Below are positions 1 through 8,869 of a stretch of 64,000 nucleotides of DNA, in pieces. The translations under genes and the position numbers were made by a program. Within the stretch, counting starts at the first letter, position 1; every line of letters starts with the position of its first letter. This stretch comes from JADLGL01 sp050184415 (GTDB taxonomy: Bacteria; Pseudomonadota; Alphaproteobacteria; Rhizobiales; Kaistiaceae). Under the pieces are notes generated by a model that saw nothing but the letters and a program-made list of their open reading frames with translations, did not search any database and was not told where the DNA came from. The DNA is taken from contig JBFXAJ010000010.1 in the NCBI GenBank assembly GCA_050184415.1, positions 42,287-106,286 on the forward strand, given 5' to 3'.

Positions 1-1
1 A

Positions 2-1156
2 TTCGGCCCGCAGCACCCGTCGGCACACGGCGTTCTGAGGTTGGTGCTGGAACTGGATGGCGAGATCGTGGAACGCGTCGATCCGCATATCGGCCTGCTC
101 CATCGCGGCACCGAGAAGCTGATCGAATCCAAGACCTACCTTCAGGCGTTGCCCTATTTCGACCGGCTCGACTATGTCGCGCCGATGAATCAGGAGCATG
201 CCTGGGCGCTGGCGATCGAGAAGCTCGCCGACGTGAAGGTGCCGTATCGCGGGCAGCTCATCCGCGTCCTCTACTCCGAGATCGGCCGCATCCTCTCGCA
301 CATGCTCAATGTCACCACGCAGGCGCTCGACGTCGGCGCGCTGACGCCGCCGCTCTGGGGCTTTGAAGAGCGCGAGAAGCTGATGGTGTTCTACGAGCGC
401 GCCTCGGGGAGCCGGATGCACTCGGCCTATTTCCGGCCGGGCGGCGTCCACCAGGACCTGCCCGACCAGCTTGTCGAGGACATCGGCAATTGGGTCGAGC
501 CGTTCTACAAAGTCTGCGACGACATCGACAACCTCCTCACCGGCAACCGCATCTTCAAGCAGCGCAACGTTGACATCGGCGTGGTGAAGCTCGACGACGC
601 GTGGAAATGGGGTTTTTCAGGCGTCATGGTCCGCGGCTCGGGCGCCGCGTGGGACCTTCGCCGCTCCCAGCCTTATGAGTGCTACTCGGACCTCGAATTC
701 GAGATCCCGATCGGCAAGAACGGCGATTGCTTCGACCGTTATCTCATCCGCATGGAGGAGATGCGGCAGTCGGCGAACATCATGCGCCAGTGCGTGGATC
801 TCCTGATGTCGGAGAAGGGCCGCGGGCCGGTGTCGTCGAAGGACGGCAAGGTGGTGCCGCCGAAGCGGGCCGAGATGAAGCGCTCGATGGAAGCGCTCAT
901 TCATCACTTCAAGCTCTATACCGAAGGGTTCCACGTCCCGGCCGGCGAGGTTTACGCGGCCGTCGAGGCGCCCAAGGGCGAGTTCGGCGTCTATCTTGTG
1001 TCCGACGGATCGAATCGGCCGTACCGGGCGAAGATCCGCGCTCCCGGCTTCCCGCACCTTGCGGCGATGGACGTGATGTGCCGCGGCCACATGCTGGCGG
1101 ACGTGTCGGCCATCCTCGGCTCGCTCGACGTTGTGTTCGGGGAGATCGACCGCTAG
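2..1156 (+). CDS. nuoD: NADH-quinone oxidoreductase subunit D (5' end outside the window)
   Basis: This is the 49-kDa subunit of respiratory complex I, which lies in the peripheral arm and helps form the quinone site with NuoB. The reading frame is open from base 2 and begins inside the conserved FGPQHPSAHGVLRL stretch, so only the first residues of the protein are missing. GLLHRGTEKLIE, the family's central region and the C-terminal GEIDR ending are all recognisable. About 384 residues are visible, close to the usual length of about 400. nuoA, B and C presumably lie just upstream of the window. It is followed by an unusually long gap of 394 bp before nuoE. Confidence 0.97.
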   Translation, partial: FGPQHPSAHGVLRLVLELDGEIVERVDPHIGLLHRGTEKLIESKTYLQALPYFDRLDYVAPMNQEHAWALAIEKLADVKVPYRGQLIRVLYSEIGRILSHMLNVTTQALDVGALTPPLWGFEEREKLMVFYERASGSRMHSAYFRPGGVHQDLPDQLVEDIGNWVEPFYKVCDDIDNLLTGNRIFKQRNVDIGVVKLDDAWKWGFSGVMVRGSGAAWDLRRSQPYECYSDLEFEIPIGKNGDCFDRYLIRMEEMRQSANIMRQCVDLLMSEKGRGPVSSKDGKVVPPKRAEMKRSMEALIHHFKLYTEGFHVPAGEVYAAVEAPKGEFGVYLVSDGSNRPYRAKIRAPGFPHLAAMDVMCRGHMLADVSAILGSLDVVFGEIDR

Positions 1157-1165
1157 CGGAGCGCT

Positions 1166-1185
1166 GCGTTTCCCGCGGGAAACGC
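1166..1185. repeat. Perfect 20-bp palindrome just after nuoD
   Basis: GCGTTTCCCG is followed directly by its own reverse complement, ten bases after the nuoD stop codon. No T-run follows it, so it is not a standard intrinsic terminator. It could form a 3' stabilising hairpin in the nuo transcript or be a protein-binding site. The rest of the nuoD-nuoE gap (1157-1550) holds no recognised gene apart from the weak small ORF listed separately. Confidence 0.5.
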
Positions 1186-1238
1186 GCGACAAATGGTACC
1201 CTTGGGGCTGCTCGACAGCGCCGCTCCGAGGTGAATAG

Positions 1239-1403
1239 ATGAACGGGTTCGGAGGGGATTGTCGAGGGGACGGACTGGGGCGACGGTGGGTCGGCGGCGG
1301 TGGGAAACGTCGTCGGGCCGCTCGGGAGGCAGGTGTTGATCGCCCGTGGCTGAGGGCAGTCCGGGTGCCGGCCGCAAACGCGCCTCGGCATGCCGCGTGG
1401 TGA
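1239..1403 (+). CDS. Possible 54-residue ORF in the nuoD-nuoE gap
   Basis: An ATG is preceded by GAGGTGA at good spacing, which is one of the stronger Shine-Dalgarno matches in the region. It opens a frame of 54 codons ending in TGA at 1401-1403. The product would start MNGFGGDCRG and is very rich in Gly and Arg, with no hydrophobic segment or motif I recognise. In DNA this GC-rich such frames arise easily, so the only real support is the ribosome-binding site and the otherwise empty gap. Confidence 0.2.
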   Translation: MNGFGGDCRGDGLGRRWVGGGGKRRRAAREAGVDRPWLRAVRVPAANAPRHAAW

Positions 1404-1550
1404 CGCGGCAGCCAGATTTCGACAATGAGAGAAGACGTCAGGACGGGGGAACCGTTGTCTGCAGCATCGAGCGTCTCCGCGGGGCGGAACAGGATCGGCG
1501 GCCGTAGCGGCTGCCGTCCGTCCGCCGCGTCCTTGATCGGGAAGCACTGA

Positions 1551-2462
1551 ATGTCCGTCCGCCGCCTCGCCGAAGAGCAGCCGCCGAGCTTCGCGTTCAC
1601 CCAGGACAACCGGGCGAAGGTCGATCGCGAGATCGCGAAATATCCGGCCGGCCGCCAGGCCTCGGCGGTGATCGGCGCGCTTTACGTAGCGCAGTCGCAG
1701 GGTGGTGGCTGGCTGCCCGAGCCGGCGATCCGGCATGTTGCCGAGATCCTCGACATGCCGTTCATCCGCGTGCTCGAGGTCGCGACCTTCTACACGATGT
1801 TCAACCTCCACCCGGTGGGGCGGAAGGCGCACATCCAGGTCTGCGGCACCACGCCGTGCATGCTGCGCGGCGCCGAGGCGCTCAAGCAGGTGTGCCGCGA
1901 CCGCATCCATCCCGAGCAGGACCACGTCTCCGAGAACGGCGATTTCTCGTGGATCGAGGTCGAGTGCGCCGGCGCCTGCGTGAACGCGCCGATGGTTCAG
2001 ATCGAGGCCGACACCTTCGAGGACCTCACGGTCGAGAGCTTCAACCGGCTGATTGACGACATCGCGGCCGGCCGCCCGCTGCGGCCCGGCCCGCAGATCG
2101 ACCGGCACTACGCCGAGCCGGTCGGGGGCGGCACGACGCTGCAGTCGCCGGGTCTCTACGGGCAGGCGACCGCACGCGCGCCGGAACCGGTCGCCACGCC
2201 GGCGAATTCCGACGATGCGAAGCCGGCCGGCATTGCCGGGCCGCGCGGCGGCAAGGCGGACGATCTCACGGTGATCTCGGGCATCGGCCCCAAGATCGAG
2301 AAGACCCTCCACGATCTCGGCATTTTCCATTTCGACCAGATCGCGGCGTGGAGCCCGGCCGAGGTCAACTGGGTGAGCGTGCACCTCGCGTTCCCGGGGC
2401 GGATCGCGCGCGAGGATTGGGTAGGGCAGGCCAGGAAACTGGCCGTGTCGGAGCGGAGCTGA
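1551..2462 (+). CDS. nuoE: NADH-quinone oxidoreductase subunit E with C-terminal extension
   Basis: This is the 24-kDa thioredoxin-fold subunit that carries the off-path [2Fe-2S] cluster N1a next to NuoF. The cluster ligands are visible as Cys98, Cys103, Cys139 and Cys143 (C-x4-C and C-x3-C). The core ends near residue 175; E. coli NuoE has about 166 residues, whereas this protein has 303. A low-complexity linker (about 180-235) leads into a helix-hairpin-helix-like domain at about 238-298 that starts DDLTVISGIGPKIE and ends GRIAREDWVGQARKLA. A very similar domain closes ribosomal protein S2 in this window. The nuoF start follows four bases after the nuoE stop codon. Confidence 0.96.
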   Translation: MSVRRLAEEQPPSFAFTQDNRAKVDREIAKYPAGRQASAVIGALYVAQSQGGGWLPEPAIRHVAEILDMPFIRVLEVATFYTMFNLHPVGRKAHIQVCGTTPCMLRGAEALKQVCRDRIHPEQDHVSENGDFSWIEVECAGACVNAPMVQIEADTFEDLTVESFNRLIDDIAAGRPLRPGPQIDRHYAEPVGGGTTLQSPGLYGQATARAPEPVATPANSDDAKPAGIAGPRGGKADDLTVISGIGPKIEKTLHDLGIFHFDQIAAWSPAEVNWVSVHLAFPGRIAREDWVGQARKLAVSERS

Positions 2463-2465
2463 TCG

Positions 2466-3767
<1,302 letters not shown>

Positions 3768-3775
3768 GGCGGCCG

Positions 3776-4129
3776 ATGAAGTTCCACGAGCAGAGAGAGC
3801 GGCTCGAGGTGACGAAGAGCGACCTGTCGGGATCGCGCTTCGACAATGTCGCCTTCTCCGGCTGCGTGTTCGAGAACGTGAACCTGTCCGGCGCCACCTA
3901 TCACGACGTCAATCTGTCGGGCTCGTCGTTCGATGACGTGAATCTCTCCGGCTGGCGGATCGGCAACGCGAACCTGTCCGGCGTGCGCATCGAGAACGCG
4001 ACGCTCGCCGGCGCTTCGATCACGGGGAGCCGGCTGCAGGGCATGACGATCAATGGGATCCTGGTGACGGATCTCCTCGCCGCGTGGGAAGCGCGTGGCG
4101 CGGAAGGTGGAGCGAAGGCCGCAGAATGA
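3776..4129 (+). CDS. Pentapeptide-repeat protein inside the complex I operon
   Basis: This 117-residue protein begins MKFHEQRERLEV and then carries about eight decapeptide units (residues 17-95) built around NLSG, such as VNLSGATYHD and ANLSGVRIEN. This matches the A(D/N)LXX pattern of right-handed quadrilateral beta-helices. No signal peptide or membrane segment is visible. It sits 8 bp after nuoF, and its TGA overlaps the nuoG ATG (ATGA), so it is embedded and probably translationally coupled within the nuo operon. Its function is unknown. Pentapeptide proteins are usually protein-interaction scaffolds, so an accessory or assembly role for complex I is only an inference from position. Confidence 0.85.
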   Translation: MKFHEQRERLEVTKSDLSGSRFDNVAFSGCVFENVNLSGATYHDVNLSGSSFDDVNLSGWRIGNANLSGVRIENATLAGASITGSRLQGMTINGILVTDLLAAWEARGAEGGAKAAE

Positions 4130-6219
4130 CCATCGTTCGCGTCAACGGCATCGAAGTCGACGTGCCGCCGGACTACACGCTGCTCCAGGCGGCGGAGATG
4201 GCTGGCGCCGAGGTGCCGCGCTTCTGCTTCCACGAGCGCCTCTCGATCGCCGGCAATTGCCGCATGTGCCTCGTCGAACTCAAGGGCGCGCCGAAGCCGG
4301 TCGCGTCCTGCGCGTGGAACGTGCGCGATTGCCGCCCGGGTCCGAACGGCGAGCCGCCCGAGATCGTCACCCGCTCCAAGCTGGTCAAGAAGGCCCGCGA
4401 AGGGGTGATGGAGTTCCTGCTGATCAACCATCCGCTCGACTGCCCGATCTGCGACCAGGGCGGCGAGTGCGATCTGCAGGACCAGGCGATGGCCTACGGC
4501 ATCGACAAGAACCGCTACGCCGAGAACAAGCGCGCGGTCGAGGACAAGTATCTCGGCCCGCTCGTGAAGACGTCGATGAACCGCTGCATCCACTGCACGC
4601 GATGCGTCCGTTTCGCGACGGAGGTCGCCGGCGTGCCGGAGCTCGGCGCGACCGGCCGCGGCGAGGACATGGAGATCACGACCTATCTCGAGACGGCGAT
4701 GACCTCCGAGATGCAGGGCAACGTCATCGACCTCTGCCCGGTCGGCGCGCTGACCTCGAAGCCCTACGCCTTCCAGGCGCGGCCCTGGGAGCTGATCAAG
4801 ACCGAGACCATCGACGTCATGGACGCGGTCGGCTCCAACATCCGCGTCGACACCCGCGGCCGCGAGGTGATGCGCATCCTGCCGCGCCTCAACGAGGCGG
4901 TGAACGAGGAGTGGATCTCCGACAAGACCCGCTTCGTGTGGGACGGCCTTCGGACGCAGCGGCTCGACCAGCCCTTCGACCGTGGCACCGACGGCCGCCT
5001 TCGTCCGACCCGGTGGAGCAATGCCTTCGCGACCATCCGGCTCGCACTGGCGGGAGTTCCGGGCAACCAGATCGGCGCGATCGCCGGCGACCTTGCGACC
5101 GTCGAAGAGATGTACGCGCTCAAGGCGCTGATGAATTCGCTCGGCTCGACCAATATCGACTGCCGCCAGGACGGCGCCGCGCTCGATCCGTCGCTCGGTC
5201 GCGCGTCGTACATCTTCAATCCGGGCATTGCCGGCATCGAGAATGCCGACGCGATCCTCATCATCGGCTCCGACCCGCGCCACGAGGCGCCGATCGTCAA
5301 TGCCCGCATCCGCAAGCGCTGGCGCCGCGGCGCGGTCGCGATCGGCCTGATCGGCGACGCCGTCGACCTGACCTACCGCTACGATCATCTCGGCGCCGGC
5401 GCCGATACGCTGGCGCAGCTCGCCTCGGGCGAGCATCCGTTCGCCGAAGTGCTCCGCGGCGCCAAGCGTCCGGTGATCATCGTCGGGCAGGGCGCGCTGT
5501 CGCGGCCCGACGGCGCTGCAGTTCTCGCCGCCGCCGCCAAGCTTGCCGCCGATGGTGCCCGTGACGAAGGCTGGAACGGCCTTGCCGTCCTCCACACCGC
5601 CGCCGCCCGCGTCGGCGGGCTCGACATCGGCTTCGTCCCGCGCGACGGCGGCCTCTCGACGAATGGCATGATCGCGGCCGCCGGCCGTGGCGACCTCAAG
5701 GTGCTGTTCCTGCTCGGTGCCGACGAGATCGACACGTCCGCGCTCGGCAATGCCTTCGTCGTCTATATCGGCAGCCATGGCGACGCGGGTGCGCTGCGTG
5801 CCGACGTCGTGCTCGCCGGCGCGGCCTACACCGAGAAGAGCGGGACGCTCGTCAACACCGAAGGGCGCGTGCAGCGCCTGAAGCGCGCCGCTTTCCCGCC
5901 GGGCGATGCCCGCGAAGACTGGGCCGTCCTCCGCGCCCTGTCCGAGGCGCTCGGCAAGCGGCTGCCGTTCGATTCGCTTGGCGAGCTGCGGAGCCGTGTC
6001 GTCGCCGACCATCCGCTGCTCGGCGACGAGGACCGTCTCACGCCCGAGCCGGCATCGGCGCTCGACAGCATCAGGAACGGCGGCACCGGACTCGGCCGCG
6101 AGCGCTTCCGGAATGCGGTGCGCGACTTCTATTTCACCAATCCGATCGCCCGCGCCTCGGCCGTCATGGCCGAATGCTCGGCGATCGCGGCCGGCCGCGT
6201 GGCCGAGGCGGCGGAGTAG
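4126..6219 (+). CDS. nuoG: NADH-quinone oxidoreductase subunit G
   Basis: This is the 75-kDa iron-sulfur subunit of complex I. An N-terminal [2Fe-2S] ferredoxin domain (CFHERLSIAGNCRMC) is followed by the His-Cys3 site (HPLDCPICDQGGECDLQDQ), a 4Fe-4S site (NRCIHCTRCVRF, later DLCPVGALT) and a molybdopterin-oxidoreductase-like domain. The start MTIVRVNGIEVDVPP was chosen because it matches the family and overlaps the preceding stop. The length of 697 residues is typical of alphaproteobacteria and shorter than the E. coli protein. Confidence 0.97.
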   Translation: MTIVRVNGIEVDVPPDYTLLQAAEMAGAEVPRFCFHERLSIAGNCRMCLVELKGAPKPVASCAWNVRDCRPGPNGEPPEIVTRSKLVKKAREGVMEFLLINHPLDCPICDQGGECDLQDQAMAYGIDKNRYAENKRAVEDKYLGPLVKTSMNRCIHCTRCVRFATEVAGVPELGATGRGEDMEITTYLETAMTSEMQGNVIDLCPVGALTSKPYAFQARPWELIKTETIDVMDAVGSNIRVDTRGREVMRILPRLNEAVNEEWISDKTRFVWDGLRTQRLDQPFDRGTDGRLRPTRWSNAFATIRLALAGVPGNQIGAIAGDLATVEEMYALKALMNSLGSTNIDCRQDGAALDPSLGRASYIFNPGIAGIENADAILIIGSDPRHEAPIVNARIRKRWRRGAVAIGLIGDAVDLTYRYDHLGAGADTLAQLASGEHPFAEVLRGAKRPVIIVGQGALSRPDGAAVLAAAAKLAADGARDEGWNGLAVLHTAAARVGGLDIGFVPRDGGLSTNGMIAAAGRGDLKVLFLLGADEIDTSALGNAFVVYIGSHGDAGALRADVVLAGAAYTEKSGTLVNTEGRVQRLKRAAFPPGDAREDWAVLRALSEALGKRLPFDSLGELRSRVVADHPLLGDEDRLTPEPASALDSIRNGGTGLGRERFRNAVRDFYFTNPIARASAVMAECSAIAAGRVAEAAE

Positions 6220-6222
6220 GGG

Positions 6223-7266
6223 ATGAGCTTCTGGGACGCCTATTTCTGGCCGGGTCTGTGGATGGCGCTCATCAGCGTCATCTCCATCGTCGTCCTCCTC
6301 GTCTTCATCGCCTTCGTCCTCTACGGCGACCGCAAGATCTGGGCGGCGGTGCAATCGCGCCGCGGTCCGAACGTCGTCGGCCCCTTCGGCCTGTTCCAGT
6401 CCTTCGCCGACCTGATCAAGTTCGTGCTCAAGGAGCCGATCATCCCGGCCAGCGCGAACAAGGGCGTGTTCCTCCTGGCCCCGCTGGTCTCCACCGCGCT
6501 CGCCGTCTCCGCCTGGGCGGTGGTGCCGATCGCCGATGGCTGGGTGATCGCCGACATCAATGTCGGCATCCTCTTCATCTTCGCGATCTCGTCGCTCGCC
6601 GTTTACGGCGTCATCATGGGCGGCTGGGCGTCGAACTCGAAATACCCGTTCCTCGGCGCGCTCCGCTCGGCGGCGCAGATGGTGTCCTACGAAGTCTCGA
6701 TCGGCTTCGTCATCATCACCGTCTTGCTGGTGGTCGGCTCGCTGAACCTCACCGACATCGTCTATGCGCAGCAGGACGGCCTGGGCACCCGCCTCGGGCT
6801 GGCGCCGAGCCTCCTCGACTGGCACTGGCTCGCGCTGTTCCCGATGTTCGTCGTGTTCTTCATCTCGGCGCTCGCCGAGACGAACCGGCCGCCCTTCGAC
6901 CTGCCGGAAGCTGAGTCCGAGCTCGTCGCCGGCTTCATGACCGAATACTCGTCGACGCCCTACGTCATGTTCATGCTGGGCGAGTACGTGGTCATCGTCC
7001 TCATGTGCGCGCTGGGGACGATCCTCTTCCTCGGCGGCTGGCTGCCGCCGCTCGACGTGGCGTGGCTGAACTGGGTGCCGGGCGTCATCTGGTTCCTCCT
7101 GAAACTCCTGTTCATGTTCTTCCTGTTCGCGATGGTGAAGGCGATCGTGCCGCGCTACCGCTACGACCAGCTCATGCGCCTCGGCTGGAAGGTCTTTTTG
7201 CCTTTGTCGCTGGTGATGGTCGTTGTCGTTGCCGCGGTGCTGCAGCTCACCGGCTGGGCGCCTTAG
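6223..7266 (+). CDS. nuoH: NADH-quinone oxidoreductase subunit H
   Basis: This is the polytopic inner-membrane subunit at the junction of the peripheral and membrane arms. It forms part of the quinone chamber. The conserved loops YGDRKIWAAVQSRRGPN near the N-terminus and AETNRPPFDLPEAESELV in the middle are both present, with about eight hydrophobic segments. Its 347 residues match the family. It starts three bases after the nuoG stop. Confidence 0.97.
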   Translation: MSFWDAYFWPGLWMALISVISIVVLLVFIAFVLYGDRKIWAAVQSRRGPNVVGPFGLFQSFADLIKFVLKEPIIPASANKGVFLLAPLVSTALAVSAWAVVPIADGWVIADINVGILFIFAISSLAVYGVIMGGWASNSKYPFLGALRSAAQMVSYEVSIGFVIITVLLVVGSLNLTDIVYAQQDGLGTRLGLAPSLLDWHWLALFPMFVVFFISALAETNRPPFDLPEAESELVAGFMTEYSSTPYVMFMLGEYVVIVLMCALGTILFLGGWLPPLDVAWLNWVPGVIWFLLKLLFMFFLFAMVKAIVPRYRYDQLMRLGWKVFLPLSLVMVVVVAAVLQLTGWAP

Positions 7267-7279
7267 AGGGGAGGGCGAG

Positions 7280-7768
7280 ATGAGACTCGATCAGGCCGCG
7301 CGCTCCGTCTTCCTCCGGGAATTCGTCGGCGCGTTCTTCCTCTCGATGCGGCGGTTCTTCCAGCCGAAATTCACCGTGAACTACCCCTTCGAGAAGGGCC
7401 CGCTCAGCCCGCGCTTCCGCGGTGAGCATGCGCTGCGCCGTTATCCGAACGGGGAGGAGCGCTGCATCGCCTGCAAGCTGTGTGAGGCGATCTGCCCGGC
7501 GCAGGCAATCACCATCGAAGCCGGCCCGCGCCGGAACGACGGCACGCGCAGGACGACGCGCTACGACATCGACATGGTGAAGTGCATCTATTGCGGCTTT
7601 TGCCAGGAGGCGTGCCCGGTGGATGCGATCGTGGAAGGTCCGAACTTCGAGTTCGCGACCGAGACCCGCGAGGAGCTCTACTACGACAAGGCGCGGCTGC
7701 TCGCGAACGGCGATCGCTGGGAGCGGGAGATCGCCCAGAACATTGCGAAGGACTCACCCTACCGGTGA
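7280..7768 (+). CDS. nuoI: NADH-quinone oxidoreductase subunit I
   Basis: This is the 8Fe ferredoxin subunit carrying clusters N6a and N6b, which lead electrons to N2. Both C-x2-C-x2-C-x3-C-P motifs are seen: CIACKLCEAICPAQA and CIYCGFCQEACPVDA. The start MRLDQAARS was chosen because it fits the family and is preceded by GGGGAGGGCGAG. A longer frame upstream would run into nuoH. The protein has 162 residues. Confidence 0.97.
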   Translation: MRLDQAARSVFLREFVGAFFLSMRRFFQPKFTVNYPFEKGPLSPRFRGEHALRRYPNGEERCIACKLCEAICPAQAITIEAGPRRNDGTRRTTRYDIDMVKCIYCGFCQEACPVDAIVEGPNFEFATETREELYYDKARLLANGDRWEREIAQNIAKDSPYR

Positions 7769-7778
7769 GGCATCCTGT

Positions 7779-7800
7779 CCGGTCCGGCTTGCTGGACCGG
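7779..7800. other. Hairpin between nuoI and nuoJ
   Basis: CCGGTCC and GGACCGG form a perfect 7-bp stem around an eight-base loop, 11 bases after the nuoI stop. It lies in the 171-bp gap that precedes nuoJ. No T-run follows it, so I read it as a possible mRNA-processing or stability element, not a terminator. Confidence 0.35.
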
Positions 7801-7939
7801 CTGGGGGGTACTGACTAAGAGACGAAGTTCCGTTTCGCGGCCAGGGAGGGGCGCGGATCATGCAGGCTGAACCCGGTCACATCTGCGCCCGCGCCCCCGC
7901 GCGCAGCGTCACGACCATGCTTGGGAGCTGCGCCCGCTG

Positions 7940-8554
7940 ATGGGTCTTCCGGCCGTCTTCTTCTACCTGTTCTCCGCGGTGCTCCTGGCGTCGGCCCTCA
8001 TGGTCGTCGCCGCGCGCAACCCGGTGCATTCGGTCCTCTATCTCATCCTCTGCTTCGTGAACGCGGCGGCGCTGTTCCTCCTCCTCGGCGCCGAGTTCCT
8101 CGCCCTCATCCTGATTGTCGTCTATGTCGGCGCGGTCGCGGTGCTGTTCCTCTTCGTCGTCATGATGCTCGACGTCGATTTCGCCGAATTGCGCCAGGGC
8201 TTCCTGAACTACCTCCCGACCGGCGCGCTGATCGGCATCGTCGTCCTCTGCGAGATCCTGATCGTCATCGGCGGCTCCGCGATCCTGCCGGAGGGCCTCA
8301 CTACGCCCGCCGTGCCGGCGCCGCCGCTCGACGCGCTCTCCAATACCGAGGCGATCGGGCAGCTCCTCTACACGCGCTATCTTTTCTACTTCCAGGCCGC
8401 CGGCCTCGTGCTCCTCGTCGCGATGATCGGCGCCATCGTCCTGACCCTCCGGCACAAGGAGGGCGTCAAGCGGCAATCGATCGCGGCGCAGGTCGCGCGG
8501 AACCCGGCCAAGGCCATCGAGGTCCGGAAAGTCGAACCGGGGAGGGGGCTCTGA
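7940..8554 (+). CDS. nuoJ: NADH-quinone oxidoreductase subunit J
   Basis: This is a polytopic membrane-arm subunit of complex I and one of the small subunits linking quinone reduction to proton pumping. The frame starts MGLPAVFFYLFS, and the conserved third-helix region LILIVVYVGAVAVLFLFVVM is clear. Five hydrophobic segments fit in 204 residues. Its TGA overlaps the nuoK ATG (TGATG). Confidence 0.96.
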   Translation: MGLPAVFFYLFSAVLLASALMVVAARNPVHSVLYLILCFVNAAALFLLLGAEFLALILIVVYVGAVAVLFLFVVMMLDVDFAELRQGFLNYLPTGALIGIVVLCEILIVIGGSAILPEGLTTPAVPAPPLDALSNTEAIGQLLYTRYLFYFQAAGLVLLVAMIGAIVLTLRHKEGVKRQSIAAQVARNPAKAIEVRKVEPGRGL

Positions 8555-8862
8555 TGACGGTCGGACTCGGCCAGTACCTGACGGTCGCAGCGATCCTGTT
8601 CACGATCGGCGTGTTCGGGATCCTCGTGAACCGCAAGAACGTCATCATCATGCTGATGTCGGTCGAACTGATCCTGCTCGCCGTCAACCTCAACCTCGTC
8701 GCCTTCTCGTCCTTCCTCAACGACCTCGCCGGCCAGGTCTTCGCGCTGCTGGTGCTGACGGTCGCCGCGGCGGAAGCCGCCATCGGCCTTGCCATCCTCG
8801 TCGCCTTCTTCCGCAACCGCGGCTCGATCGCGGTCGAAGACATCAACGCGATGAAGGGCTAG
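8554..8862 (+). CDS. nuoK: NADH-quinone oxidoreductase subunit K
   Basis: This 102-residue three-helix subunit of the complex I membrane arm starts MTVGLGQYLTVAAILFTIG. The functionally important glutamates sit in the second and third helices, in MLMSVELILLAVNL and VAAAEAAIGLAI. Its length is standard. It overlaps the end of nuoJ by one base and lies seven bases before nuoL. Confidence 0.97.
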   Translation: MTVGLGQYLTVAAILFTIGVFGILVNRKNVIIMLMSVELILLAVNLNLVAFSSFLNDLAGQVFALLVLTVAAAEAAIGLAILVAFFRNRGSIAVEDINAMKG

Positions 8863-8869
8863 CGGCCGG

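Noticed and set aside
1166..1185. The GTTTC...GAAAC palindrome considered as a parS centromere site
   Set aside because: The flanks match parS, but the centre is CCGCGG, not ACGT, so the spacing is two bases too long. The site lies inside the nuo operon, not near parAB.
3901..6825. A very long open frame on the minus strand opposite nuoG and nuoH
   Set aside because: It is antisense to clearly coding genes, is rich in Arg, Asp and Glu with no recognisable domain, and is explained by the codon bias of GC-rich genes. Similar long antisense frames over nuoL, rseP and dnaE were rejected for the same reason.
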